64,000 bases of DNA from Saprospiraceae bacterium (GTDB lineage: Bacteria; Bacteroidota; Bacteroidia; Chitinophagales; Saprospiraceae), in contig JAHDFP010000003.1 in the NCBI GenBank assembly GCA_020628095.1, positions 124,001 to 188,000 of the forward strand, in the 5' to 3' direction. Position 1 is the stretch's first letter, and the number at the start of each line of letters is the position of its first letter. Positions 1 to 9,864 of the stretch are shown here, in pieces. Both the position numbers and the translations under genes were made by a program. The notes below the pieces were generated by a model, which saw only the letters and a list, made by a program, of their open reading frames with translations, was not told the origin of the DNA and made no database searches.

Positions 1-3000
1 GAGTTCTGCTTCAATGGAGATTTTCCAGAGGCACAAATGAACTTTGGCGGAATGTGTCTAACGGCACCTGTGCTATTTTGTCCACCGACATATCTGGGAT
101 GTATCGGTGACAATATAGATACAAGTGTGACAGGTGTACCTATGGCTTTGCCTGGCGAAGATGCGTGCCCTGATCCCGTTGTATCTTTTACAGATATACT
201 TGCAGTGGATGAAAGCTGCCGACAGATTATACACAGAATGTGGACGGCAACGTATCCTCCAGGATCTGCCTCTATCAAGCTTATATCCAGCTGTCAGCAG
301 ACCATCTATCTAGAAGATACACAAGCACCGACACTCACTAATTGTCCTGCTAATATTACGATAGATCTTTCGGCACAGTGCGATAGCACAGCCGTCTGGT
401 CCAATCCTAATGTAGATGATGATTGTACTATAGCCAGCTTCACCGTATCGCATTCTAATGGGTCGGCTTTTCCTTCGGGAAATACCACCGTTACTTATAC
501 AGCAACGGATGATTGTGGTAGATCATCACAGTGTAGTTTTGTGGTATCTGTGGTAGGGTCTTGTTGTACAGAGCCTAATATTACTTGCCCTAATGATGCA
601 CAGGTTTGTCCGGTAAGCGGAGATATCAGTCCAGATAATTTAGGTTATGCTACCGCAATGGCTTCTAATGCCAGTTGTGGCGAACCAGTTATAACATATA
701 GCGATGCCATCATAAGCAGTGGCCCTTGTACGGAGCAAAGAGAAATCGTCAGAACGTGGACAGCTACAGAACCTACGGATAATACTTACTCTTCTACATG
801 TACTCAAAATATATCTGTAGCCGATAACCAAAACCCTATCATACTAAATGTTCCAGCGGATATTACTATCAATGGCTCTGGAGCTAATTGCGCATTGCCA
901 GTTAATTGGATAGTACCTACCGCCAGTGATAATTGTGATATTGCCAGTTTTACTTCTAACTATTCTTCTGGTGCGTCATTCTCAGAGGGAACAACGACTG
1001 TCGTTTATACAGCTATAGATAATTGTGGTAACTCCATTTCTTCATCTTTTACGGTGACGATAAATTGTCTGTGCAATACCAATCCAGTTATTACTTGTCC
1101 AGATGATTATTTGGCTTGTCCAGATGGTGCGTATCCTGATCCATCGGTTACTGGTAGTGCTATAGCGGTAGCGGGTGATACTAATTGCGCTACACCTAAT
1201 CTGACATATACAGACATCGTCCTTAGTTCTGGACCATGTGTTGGTGGAAATGACTTAACCAGAACATGGATAGCGACTGACCCGAATAATCCAGGATTGC
1301 AGGTGAGCTGCGATCAAAGAATAACTCTCCAAGATGATGGCCCTCCCACTATTACAAATATTCCGACCGATATAACTTTATTCAAAAAAGGAACACATTG
1401 CTCTATGCCAGTGACATGGGCGGAACCTACGATAACAGATGATTGTGGCGTTGCTTCGGTTACGACTAGTCATCCTAATGGGGGAGACTTTGATGGAGGA
1501 ACGACAACAGTGACTTATTCCGTAACCGATGCCTGTGGATACCTTACAACAGCATCTTTTAATATTACTATAGAATGTAACACATGTAACACAGCACCGA
1601 CCTTATCATGTCCTGCGGATTATCAGGTGTGTGTCGGAGGGACGATTCCACTCCCTATAGAATCTGGTGAAGCTACAGCAACAGCTGCTGGCGGTACTTG
1701 CGGATTGCCTATTGTTTACTATACTGATGGTATTGGAGGATTTGGAAATTGTGCGGGAGCCATAACGATTAATAGAACTTGGATTGCTTTTGATACTTAT
1801 AATCCTAACTTGACGACTTCATGTGTACAAGTGATAGATATAAATGATAGTGCAGCACCTGTTATCACTAATATTCCGACAGATATTACGCTTAATGGAA
1901 GTGGAAATTCTTGTCAAGTACCAGCAATTTGGACGGAGCCTACTGTGACGGATGATTGTGGTGTGCAGAGTTTAGAATCTTCTGTTCTTTCTGGTAGCTT
2001 ATTCTCTGATGGAAGTACAACGGTGACTTATACAGCGACGGACAATTGTGGTAATATATCTACTGCCAGTTTTGTAGTTGCTGTAATATGTGAGGCATGT
2101 ACTAACGATCCGATAATAACTTGTCCGTCGGACTACTATGGATGTCCTAATACATCTGTCGATCCAAGTGTAACAGGTAGTGCTTCGGCAAGTAATCCAG
2201 ATGTAGATTGTGCAACACCAGTAGTAACTTATAATGATACCAATATCAATGCCCCAGCTTGTGCAGGAGCGCAGTCTCTGCAGAGAATATGGACAGCCTC
2301 TGATCTTAACAATAGCGCCCTTGCGGCAAGTTGTATACAGTATATCTATCTGTCTGATGATACACCACCAGTTATTAGCAATACGCCACAGAATATTACT
2401 GTGAGTGGTCAAGGCTCTGGATGTCAAGTCGCGGTAACATGGAGTGCACCGACTGTCAGCGATAATTGTGGGGCCTCATTGAGCTCTAACTATACAAGTG
2501 GACAAACTTTTGGAGAGGGAACTACGACAGTTACATATACAGCAACTGATGGCTGTGGTAATACGGTTTCTACCAGTTTTACAATAACAGTAACTTGTGC
2601 TAACTGTGATACACCACCTTCTATAACTTGTCCAGGGCATTATATGAACTGTCCTGGATCGTCTTATGATCCAGCAGTAACTGGTTACCCTACAGCGACT
2701 AACGGTGGTGTTAATTGTAACAACTCACCGATAATTACATATAGTGACCAGACGACGACTAATAATAACTGTGCTGGTTCTATGAATATTATAAGAACGT
2801 GGACAGCAACTAATCCTAATAACAATTCTCTGACATCCAGCTGTATGCAGTATGTCAATGTAGTAGATAATCAAGCACCTACAATAAGAAACGTACCTGA
2901 TAATATTACAATCAATGGAACAGGAAGTGACTGTCTGATACCTGTGACATGGAGTGAGCCTTATGCAACTGATAATTGCGGTGTCCAGTCTCTTTCTGGC

Positions 3001-6000
3001 AACTTGGCAAGTGGTTCGTATTTTTCAGAAGGAACATCGACAATAATATATACAGCAACGGATAACTGTGGTAATATAACTACAGAGTCATTTACCGTGA
3101 CTTTGATTTGTACACCGACCTGTACTAGTAATCCTAATTTGACTTGTCCTACTAATTATTGGGCGTGTCCTGATAATGGAGCGATACCATCGCCATCTGT
3201 TACAGGGACTGCATCAGCATCAGCAGGAAGTCAATACTGTGCGGCGCCATTACTTACGTATAATGATGTCATTGTAAGTAGCGGACCTTGCGCATTAGCC
3301 AAAATAGTAGAACGTACATGGACAGCTACAGATCCTAATAATTCTTCTTTGACGACAAGTTGTGTACAGAATATTAGCTTAGAAGATAATACGCCACCGA
3401 CATTTACATTCATACCTCAGGACATTACAGTCAATGGTACTGGGGCAGGGTGTGCTCTTGTAGGTACTTGGTCTCCTTGTCTTGCTGTGGATGATTGTGG
3501 TACAGTTTCTTTTACATATTCTCATCCTAGTGGAAGTGTATTTGGAGAGGGGACAACAACTGTGTCGTGCACGGCAACTGATAATTGTGGTAATGCTAAT
3601 ACGGCAACATTTAATATTACTGTGGTATGTGCGGCGACTTGTACCTCTGTACCGAATCTGACGTGTCCTACAGATTATTGGGCATGTCCTGATAGTGGTG
3701 TAATACCGTCGCCATCAATTTCTGGTGCAGCAATTACTTCAGCTGGTGGTGCTAATTGTGCTAATCCATTATTGACATATAATGATGTTATTGTGAGTAG
3801 TGGACCTTGTACTTATGCTAAGATAGTACAGCGTACATGGACCGCGACAGATCCTAGTAATGGCAGTCTGACAACGAGCTGTGTGCAGAATATCAATTTA
3901 GAAGATAATACGCCACCGACATTTACTTTTATTCCTCAGGATGTTACTGTTAATGGAAAGGGGACTGGTTGTGCCGTTGTTGCTAATTGGTCACCATGTC
4001 TTGCAATAGATGATTGTGGTACAGTCTCATTATCCTATTCACATCCTAGTGGAAGTGTTTTTGGAGAGAGTACAACGACGGTCTCTGTTACGGCTACGGA
4101 TAATTGTGGTAATGTGAGTACGGCAACATTTAATATAACTGTGGTATGTGCGGCAGCTTGTGTGACAGCGCCTAATCTATCTTGTCCTACAGATTATTGG
4201 GCATGTCCGGTGGATGGAACTATACCGACACCTGTTGTATCAGGATCAGCAGTGGCTACTCCTGGTGATGCTAATTGTGCCAGTCCATTAGTATCTTATA
4301 ATGATGTCATCGTAAGCAGTGGACCTTGTGCCAATGCCAAAATCGTACAACGTACATGGACCGCGACCGACTCTGGTAACAGTAGCTTGACAACAAGTTG
4401 TGTGCAGAACATTAATCTAGAAGATAACACACCACCGACATTTACTTTTGTACCTCAGGATATTACTGTACAGGGTAAAGGCTCTGGATGCTCTGTAGTA
4501 GGAAATTGGTCGCCTTGTCTTGCGATAGATGATTGTGGTACTGTCTCATTGACTTACTCTCATGCCAGTGGTACAGTTTTCTTAGAGGGGACAACGACAG
4601 TCAGTGTGACCGCGACAGACAATTGTGGTAATGTCAGTACGGCAACATTTAATATTACGGTAATCTGCTCTGCGACATGTACGACACCTCCGACAGTATC
4701 TTGCCCACCTAATTATACGACCTGCCCAAGTGCTACAACTCCGACACCATCAGTGAGCGGAACGGCTAATGGCTATGCTGCAGGTGGTGTATGTTCTGAT
4801 CCTGTGGTAAGCTATAATGATATAGTTTTGAGTAACGGACCATGTGCGGATGCCAGAGTTATAGAAAGGACGTGGACGGCTACTGATCCTAATAATACGG
4901 CACTATATGCGACTTGTGTTCAGACTATAAGTCTTGAAGATACTCAAGCACCAGTATTCAGTTCTTGTCCTAATGATATATTCCTCAATGGAACACCTCA
5001 GACAGGATCAGGTAGTGGTTGTTATGCGGTGGCTAATTGGGCAGTGCCTATTGTCAATGATAACTGTAGTGTAACCTCTGTGGTTGCTACGGATCAGACA
5101 GGAACTGTTGTGACCAGTGGGATGTCATTCCCTCAAGGTACTTCTGTGATAACCTATACGGCGACCGATGGATGTGGAAATACTTCTACTTGTACATTCG
5201 ATGTTAATGTAGACTGTAATCCTGTAAATACAATCGTATGCCCTAATGATATCGTCGTACAATGTGGAGGCACTAATGGTTGTAAAGTGGTCAATTGGTC
5301 ATCTCCTACATATAGTGGTGCTTGTGGCTCATGTCAGGGAAGTGATATACCAGGATTTATGTATATGGGTGAGCTCAATGGACATGAGTACTATTGCTCA
5401 TTAGATCCAGCGACGTGGGCTAGTGCGAATAAGACCTGTGAAGAGAATGGCGGATATCTAGCTTGTATTAATTCAGAGGAAGAGAACCAACTCTTAGCAA
5501 ACTTATTAACAATACAATCTGCTTGGATAGGATTAGGTGATCCAGATGGAGATGGACAATTTACATGGGGATGTGGTGATGCACTTAGTTTCACTAACTG
5601 GTATCCTGGTCAGCCAAATAACTACAATGGTGATCAGGACTGTGTAGAGATGCTTAATAATGGACAGTGGAACGATCAGTACCCGCATTACTTACTAGAA
5701 TTTATAATGGAGAAGCCTTGCTCTTTCATACAGCAGGTAGGAGGCCCTACTTCGGGATCTTGCTTATCTGGAGGTGAGTATCTTATTACTTACGAAACCA
5801 ATGACGCTTGTGGACCAGTAGAGACATGTAGCTTCAGAGTGACTGTAGAAGATGCACTTTCTATGACATGCCCAGAAGATATCGTGGTCGCTGCGCCTTC
5901 TAACTCTACAGGTGTGGTCGTAGACTGGGAAGAGCCTATCGTCAGTAGCTGTTGTACTAATTGTCCATCCGCAGGAGGTGCTATTAGCGGATTCGTCTAT

Positions 6001-7296
6001 ATGGGATCATTTAATGGTCATCATTATTATTGCTCTAATGGGGTAGACACATGGGCTAATGCTCAAGCTAATTGTGTGGCAAACGGAGGACACCTTGCAG
6101 TGATCAATAGCGCCGCAGAAAATACATTTTTGGCGAACATACTGACCTTGCAGTCGGCGTGGATAGGTGCTAATGATCTTGTTACCGAAGGTACATTCCA
6201 ATGGGTCAATGGAGATAGCTTCTCTTATACTAATTGGTATCCTGGCCAGCCTAATAATTATAACTACAACCAGCATTGCGTAGAGATGCTTAATAATGGA
6301 CAGTGGAACGATCAGTATGGTCATTATAATCTGGAGTATATCATGGAGATAGAATCATGCCTTACTTTGACTCAGATCGGAGGACCAGCATCTGGATCAT
6401 TACTGCCTCCAGGGTCTAATCATACGATCACTTACCAAGCCGAAGATGGTTGTGGTAATGTAGAGACTTGTTCGTTCGATGTGACGGTAGAGAGTAGCAA
6501 TGTGTCTCAGACACCATGTTTCTCAGAAGGATCGGCATTCACCAAGTTTTGGATAGAAAGATGCCTCATCGGAGATATAGATAATACAAGCGGTATGAAT
6601 GGCGGTTACGGAGATTTTAGAGATCAGTGCGCTACATTTACCGCTGGCGAAACGTTCAATATACAGTTGTATCCTGGAATTGCTTCTACGCCTATAGAAA
6701 AAGTATTCTGGACTATTTTCATAGATATGAATCATGATGGAGACTTTGATGATGCTGGTGAGTTTTCGGCTTATGGATGTGGAACGACAGTTATGAATGG
6801 TATGCTAACCGTACCTGATAATGTACTCAATGGAGAAACAGTGATACGTATCATAGTCAGTCCAGATGATTATCAGACAGATCCATGTGTATCGTATCCA
6901 GTAGGAGAGACAGAAGATTATTGTATCGTATTCAATGGTGGAACGCCGTTTACAGATTACGAATCAGAAGATTCATTTACGAATCAGTCTGTAGAAAATC
7001 GTAGTAATAGAACAGAAGCGATACAGTTACAAACTGTCACCGAAAACAAGTATGGATTACGCGTATATCCTAATCCAGTGAGCGAAGTGATGACTATAGA
7101 GATCATTGACTTACCTAATATTGTATCCTTAGAATTAAATACAATAGATGGTAAAATGATAAAGCAAATTGACCCACAAACTCTAAAAGATGTAAACAGA
7201 GTTCCTGTGGCTGAAATAGAATCTGGATTCTATGTACTGAACGCACGTTACATAAACGGACATATAGAAAGTCAAAAAGTAATTATTCAAAAATAA
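1..7296 (+). CDS. Giant HYR-repeat / C-type lectin adhesin with T9SS sorting domain (5' partial)
   Basis: The frame is open to base 1 (EFCFNGDFPEAQ precedes the first Met), and no signal peptide is seen, so the gene begins outside the window and the Met at 37 is probably internal. What is visible: a partial then nine full ~170-residue Cys-rich modules (to about residue 1730), each ending in an HYR-like half with the pattern GTTTVxYTATDNCGN. Then come two C-type lectin domains (about residues 1770-1905 and 1985-2115, each with WxGxxD, QPN and QWND motifs) separated by HYR-like pieces, a GEVED-like domain (FIDMNHDGDFDD...GETEDYC), and a C-terminal type A T9SS sorting domain (YPNPVSEV...GFYVLNARY...VIIQK). 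Inferred role: very long, disulfide-rich surface or secreted protein for adhesion to glycans or other cells, exported by Sec and the type IX system. A strong terminator follows. Confidence 0.9.
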   Translation, partial: EFCFNGDFPEAQMNFGGMCLTAPVLFCPPTYLGCIGDNIDTSVTGVPMALPGEDACPDPVVSFTDILAVDESCRQIIHRMWTATYPPGSASIKLISSCQQTIYLEDTQAPTLTNCPANITIDLSAQCDSTAVWSNPNVDDDCTIASFTVSHSNGSAFPSGNTTVTYTATDDCGRSSQCSFVVSVVGSCCTEPNITCPNDAQVCPVSGDISPDNLGYATAMASNASCGEPVITYSDAIISSGPCTEQREIVRTWTATEPTDNTYSSTCTQNISVADNQNPIILNVPADITINGSGANCALPVNWIVPTASDNCDIASFTSNYSSGASFSEGTTTVVYTAIDNCGNSISSSFTVTINCLCNTNPVITCPDDYLACPDGAYPDPSVTGSAIAVAGDTNCATPNLTYTDIVLSSGPCVGGNDLTRTWIATDPNNPGLQVSCDQRITLQDDGPPTITNIPTDITLFKKGTHCSMPVTWAEPTITDDCGVASVTTSHPNGGDFDGGTTTVTYSVTDACGYLTTASFNITIECNTCNTAPTLSCPADYQVCVGGTIPLPIESGEATATAAGGTCGLPIVYYTDGIGGFGNCAGAITINRTWIAFDTYNPNLTTSCVQVIDINDSAAPVITNIPTDITLNGSGNSCQVPAIWTEPTVTDDCGVQSLESSVLSGSLFSDGSTTVTYTATDNCGNISTASFVVAVICEACTNDPIITCPSDYYGCPNTSVDPSVTGSASASNPDVDCATPVVTYNDTNINAPACAGAQSLQRIWTASDLNNSALAASCIQYIYLSDDTPPVISNTPQNITVSGQGSGCQVAVTWSAPTVSDNCGASLSSNYTSGQTFGEGTTTVTYTATDGCGNTVSTSFTITVTCANCDTPPSITCPGHYMNCPGSSYDPAVTGYPTATNGGVNCNNSPIITYSDQTTTNNNCAGSMNIIRTWTATNPNNNSLTSSCMQYVNVVDNQAPTIRNVPDNITINGTGSDCLIPVTWSEPYATDNCGVQSLSGNLASGSYFSEGTSTIIYTATDNCGNITTESFTVTLICTPTCTSNPNLTCPTNYWACPDNGAIPSPSVTGTASASAGSQYCAAPLLTYNDVIVSSGPCALAKIVERTWTATDPNNSSLTTSCVQNISLEDNTPPTFTFIPQDITVNGTGAGCALVGTWSPCLAVDDCGTVSFTYSHPSGSVFGEGTTTVSCTATDNCGNANTATFNITVVCAATCTSVPNLTCPTDYWACPDSGVIPSPSISGAAITSAGGANCANPLLTYNDVIVSSGPCTYAKIVQRTWTATDPSNGSLTTSCVQNINLEDNTPPTFTFIPQDVTVNGKGTGCAVVANWSPCLAIDDCGTVSLSYSHPSGSVFGESTTTVSVTATDNCGNVSTATFNITVVCAAACVTAPNLSCPTDYWACPVDGTIPTPVVSGSAVATPGDANCASPLVSYNDVIVSSGPCANAKIVQRTWTATDSGNSSLTTSCVQNINLEDNTPPTFTFVPQDITVQGKGSGCSVVGNWSPCLAIDDCGTVSLTYSHASGTVFLEGTTTVSVTATDNCGNVSTATFNITVICSATCTTPPTVSCPPNYTTCPSATTPTPSVSGTANGYAAGGVCSDPVVSYNDIVLSNGPCADARVIERTWTATDPNNTALYATCVQTISLEDTQAPVFSSCPNDIFLNGTPQTGSGSGCYAVANWAVPIVNDNCSVTSVVATDQTGTVVTSGMSFPQGTSVITYTATDGCGNTSTCTFDVNVDCNPVNTIVCPNDIVVQCGGTNGCKVVNWSSPTYSGACGSCQGSDIPGFMYMGELNGHEYYCSLDPATWASANKTCEENGGYLACINSEEENQLLANLLTIQSAWIGLGDPDGDGQFTWGCGDALSFTNWYPGQPNNYNGDQDCVEMLNNGQWNDQYPHYLLEFIMEKPCSFIQQVGGPTSGSCLSGGEYLITYETNDACGPVETCSFRVTVEDALSMTCPEDIVVAAPSNSTGVVVDWEEPIVSSCCTNCPSAGGAISGFVYMGSFNGHHYYCSNGVDTWANAQANCVANGGHLAVINSAAENTFLANILTLQSAWIGANDLVTEGTFQWVNGDSFSYTNWYPGQPNNYNYNQHCVEMLNNGQWNDQYGHYNLEYIMEIESCLTLTQIGGPASGSLLPPGSNHTITYQAEDGCGNVETCSFDVTVESSNVSQTPCFSEGSAFTKFWIERCLIGDIDNTSGMNGGYGDFRDQCATFTAGETFNIQLYPGIASTPIEKVFWTIFIDMNHDGDFDDAGEFSAYGCGTTVMNGMLTVPDNVLNGETVIRIIVSPDDYQTDPCVSYPVGETEDYCIVFNGGTPFTDYESEDSFTNQSVENRSNRTEAIQLQTVTENKYGLRVYPNPVSEVMTIEIIDLPNIVSLELNTIDGKMIKQIDPQTLKDVNRVPVAEIESGFYVLNARYINGHIESQKVIIQK
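565..5217 (+). repeat. Tandem array of nine ~510-bp HYR-type coding modules
   Basis: A conserved Cys codon before the xxPxxxCPxxY motif recurs at 565, 1072, 1585, 2098, 2605, 3121, 3640, 4159, 4678 and 5215, giving unit lengths of 507, 513, 513, 507, 516, 519, 519, 519 and 537 bp. All lengths are multiples of three. The units from 3121 to 4678 have identical length and are visibly closer to each other (shared NYWACP/DYWACP, YNDVIVSSGPC, RTWTATD, TFTFIPQD, WSPCLA) than to the earlier ones, which points to recent duplication or gene conversion. Confidence 0.9.
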
Positions 7297-7327
7297 AATT
7301 GACTATTGTATTGAATTATTTGCAAGG

Positions 7328-7356
7328 GGTCGGGCAGCAGTGTCCGGCCTTTTTTT
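7328..7356 (+). terminator. Rho-independent terminator of the adhesin gene
   Basis: The stem ggtcggg / tccggcc (7 bp with two G-U pairs) around an 8-nt loop is followed by seven T residues. It lies about 30 bases after the adhesin stop codon and before the convergent priA gene. Confidence 0.85.
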
Positions 7357-7410
7357 ATTGCCCCAAAAAGAAATGAAAGTCAAATTAAACTGAGGTAGTT
7401 TTTTTTGTTT

Positions 7411-9864
7411 CTAAGGATCAATATCCACGATTATTCTTACTGATTTTTTGCCATCCATAGACATGATTTGGTCTTTGATGGTTTGCAGATATTTTTTGAT
7501 TTGATTAATTACCGATGGTTTCTTTTCCATCTTTATAAAAATCTGCTGCAGGTAAAAACCTCTCAGACGTGCAATCCCTGGAGTCGATGGACCCATGACT
7601 CTTTTACCCAGTTTTGATTGAAGTTCTTTGGACATAATCTGCGCCGCATGAGCAGCGACCTTTGGGTCCTTGTGTTTGATTGTGATATTGATGAGTCTGT
7701 AGAATGGTGGATATAGAAAGTTTTTTCTCTCCTTCATTTCCCTTCTATAGAAAGCCGCATAGGCATATTTTTGTGTTTCTATGATAACAGGGTGCTGCGG
7801 ATTATAAGTCTGTATTATCACTTTTCCTTTTTTATCCTTTCGTCCTGCACGACCCGCCACCTGAGTAAATAATTGAAAGGCTCGTTCGTTGGCTTTAAAA
7901 TCAGGAAAGAAAAGAATCTTATCGGCCACAAGAACACCTACGACAGAGATATTATCAAAGTCTAATCCTTTAGTGACCATCTGCGTCCCTACAAGTATGT
8001 CAATCTTATGTGATTTGAATCTGGATAGAATGCTTTGATAGGCATTTTTCGTTTTGGCCGTATCGTAATCCATTCTTTTGGTGACAGCGTCGGGAAAGAT
8101 GGCTCTTAGTTCGTCCTCAATTTTCTCTGTACCGAAGCCTAATTTTTTCAGTTCATGAAAACCACAACCTGGACATTCGGAAGGCAACTTAGATCGAAAG
8201 CCGCAGTAGTGACATCTGAGCTCATTAAAATAATTGTGCACTGTGAGACTAAGGTCACAGTTAGGGCATTCTGCATGATAATCACAGACATGACATTGTA
8301 GAGTAGGAGAGTAGCCTCTTCTGTTTTGAAATATTAAGATTTGTTCTCCTTTGACTAATGCGTTGTCTATGGCATCTTTGAGATCTTTGCTTAGAAAAGA
8401 CTGCATCAGTCCTTTCTTATATTGCTCTTTGAGGTCAACTATTTTTATTTCTGGTAGTACGGCTTGGCCATGCCTTTCTAGTAATTTGACCAGACCGTAT
8501 TTTTCATTTTTAGCATTAAGATAGGTTTCTAACGAGGGTGTAGCTGTCCCTAGTAATGTTTTTGCCTCATGTAGTTTGGCAAGATATATGGCTGTGTCTC
8601 TGCCATGGTAGCGTGGGGCAGGATCAGATTGTTTGAATGAAGGGTCATGCTCTTCGTCGATAATAATAAGTCCCAGATTAGTATAAGGCAAAAATAAACT
8701 AGACCTCGCTCCTAAGAACAAGCTTTTACCCTGCATAGCAGCATTCCATAATTCCACACGCTGGTTATTGCTCATCTTGCTATGATACACACCGATGTCT
8801 CCCTCAAATACCGATCTTAGGCGATCGACTATCTGAGTCGTCAGTGCAATCTCAGGAAGTAAATAGAGGACCTGTTTTCCTTCAGCGATTGTCTCTTTGA
8901 TGAGGTCTATATAGATTCTGGTTTTACCACTTCCTGTCACACCAAATAGCAACACCTGATCTTTGTTTTGGAATTGTTCTCTGATCTCGGTAATCGCAAT
9001 AGATTGATGTTCGTTGAGCGGAGGCGTATTAGTACTAGTGATGGGCGTTTGGCTGATTCGACTGACTTCTTTTTCTTCTATTTCAAAAATACCTTTCTTG
9101 ACTAAGGCCTTGATAACAGAGTTATCGACTTTCGCCATATTGTATATATCGGATTTGGGAATCCATTCTTGTTGCTTGCTGAGTTGCACATAACTGAGCA
9201 GAGCATTAGTCTGTTTTTCACTTCTTTTTATTAGGTCCATGGCTGTATGGAGCAGTTCTCCTTTAGCCGCATATTGTGAGGTTAGTTTTATAAAATCTTC
9301 TTTCTTGGGTTTGAACTTTTCTTTGAGTTCTTCCTTGATATACAAGATATTTTTTTCGAGTAAAGACTTGATAATAGGGTAGACTGTTTTTTGTTCTATT
9401 ATGTCTTGTACCTGATTTATAGTGAGTTCGTTTTGTATACTGATAGCTTCTGCCAGGATGTATTCCTTGTCAGTCAGCTCGTCTTTATAATTATCTATAT
9501 GAGACTGAGAAATGAGCTTCGTCTCACTATTGAGCTTAAGGCCTGTGGGAAGGGCCACGTTCATAACTTCGCCTAGAGTGGACATATAATATTGTGACAT
9601 CCATTGCCATAGACTCAATTGTTCTTTGGTAATTATTGGTTTCTTATCTATAAAAGATCTTACTGATCGTGGCTTGACCAGACTGTCGGGTGCATCGACT
9701 TCTTCTATTATAATCGCAGAGTATAATTTGTTGCGTAAAGGCACCTCGACACGAAGGCCAAACTGGATGTTTTTCCAATTTTCTTTAGGCACTCTATAGG
9801 TGTACACTTTGGGAATGGCGAGTGGTAATATGACACTGATATATTTATATTTTTCTGCGGTCAT
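7411..9864 (-). CDS. priA: Primosomal protein N' (replication restart helicase PriA)
   Basis: PriA is a superfamily 2 3'-to-5' DNA helicase that reloads the replisome at stalled forks. The 817-residue protein has the N-terminal DNA-binding region, Walker A GVTGSGKT near residue 310, the DEEH box near residue 400, and the eight-Cys zinc-binding block near residues 515-570 (CHVC, CPNC, CHYC, CPGC). The helicase motif QVAGRAGR follows. Length is slightly above the usual ~730-820 range for Bacteroidota. Its ATG abuts the stop codon of the deacetylase gene upstream, so the two are almost certainly co-transcribed and translationally coupled. It is the last gene of a four-gene minus-strand group. 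Confidence 0.95.
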   Translation of the reverse strand: MTAEKYKYISVILPLAIPKVYTYRVPKENWKNIQFGLRVEVPLRNKLYSAIIIEEVDAPDSLVKPRSVRSFIDKKPIITKEQLSLWQWMSQYYMSTLGEVMNVALPTGLKLNSETKLISQSHIDNYKDELTDKEYILAEAISIQNELTINQVQDIIEQKTVYPIIKSLLEKNILYIKEELKEKFKPKKEDFIKLTSQYAAKGELLHTAMDLIKRSEKQTNALLSYVQLSKQQEWIPKSDIYNMAKVDNSVIKALVKKGIFEIEEKEVSRISQTPITSTNTPPLNEHQSIAITEIREQFQNKDQVLLFGVTGSGKTRIYIDLIKETIAEGKQVLYLLPEIALTTQIVDRLRSVFEGDIGVYHSKMSNNQRVELWNAAMQGKSLFLGARSSLFLPYTNLGLIIIDEEHDPSFKQSDPAPRYHGRDTAIYLAKLHEAKTLLGTATPSLETYLNAKNEKYGLVKLLERHGQAVLPEIKIVDLKEQYKKGLMQSFLSKDLKDAIDNALVKGEQILIFQNRRGYSPTLQCHVCDYHAECPNCDLSLTVHNYFNELRCHYCGFRSKLPSECPGCGFHELKKLGFGTEKIEDELRAIFPDAVTKRMDYDTAKTKNAYQSILSRFKSHKIDILVGTQMVTKGLDFDNISVVGVLVADKILFFPDFKANERAFQLFTQVAGRAGRKDKKGKVIIQTYNPQHPVIIETQKYAYAAFYRREMKERKNFLYPPFYRLINITIKHKDPKVAAHAAQIMSKELQSKLGKRVMGPSTPGIARLRGFYLQQIFIKMEKKPSVINQIKKYLQTIKDQIMSMDGKKSVRIIVDIDP

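Noticed and set aside
1999-2427. 142-codon antisense ORF in the adhesin gene (and other antisense ORFs there)
   Set aside because: Shadow of the repetitive Thr/Ser/Cys-rich coding strand; composition is implausible for a protein.
565-5217. CRISPR-like periodicity
   Set aside because: The repeats are ~510 bp coding modules, not short repeats with unique spacers; no cas genes are present.
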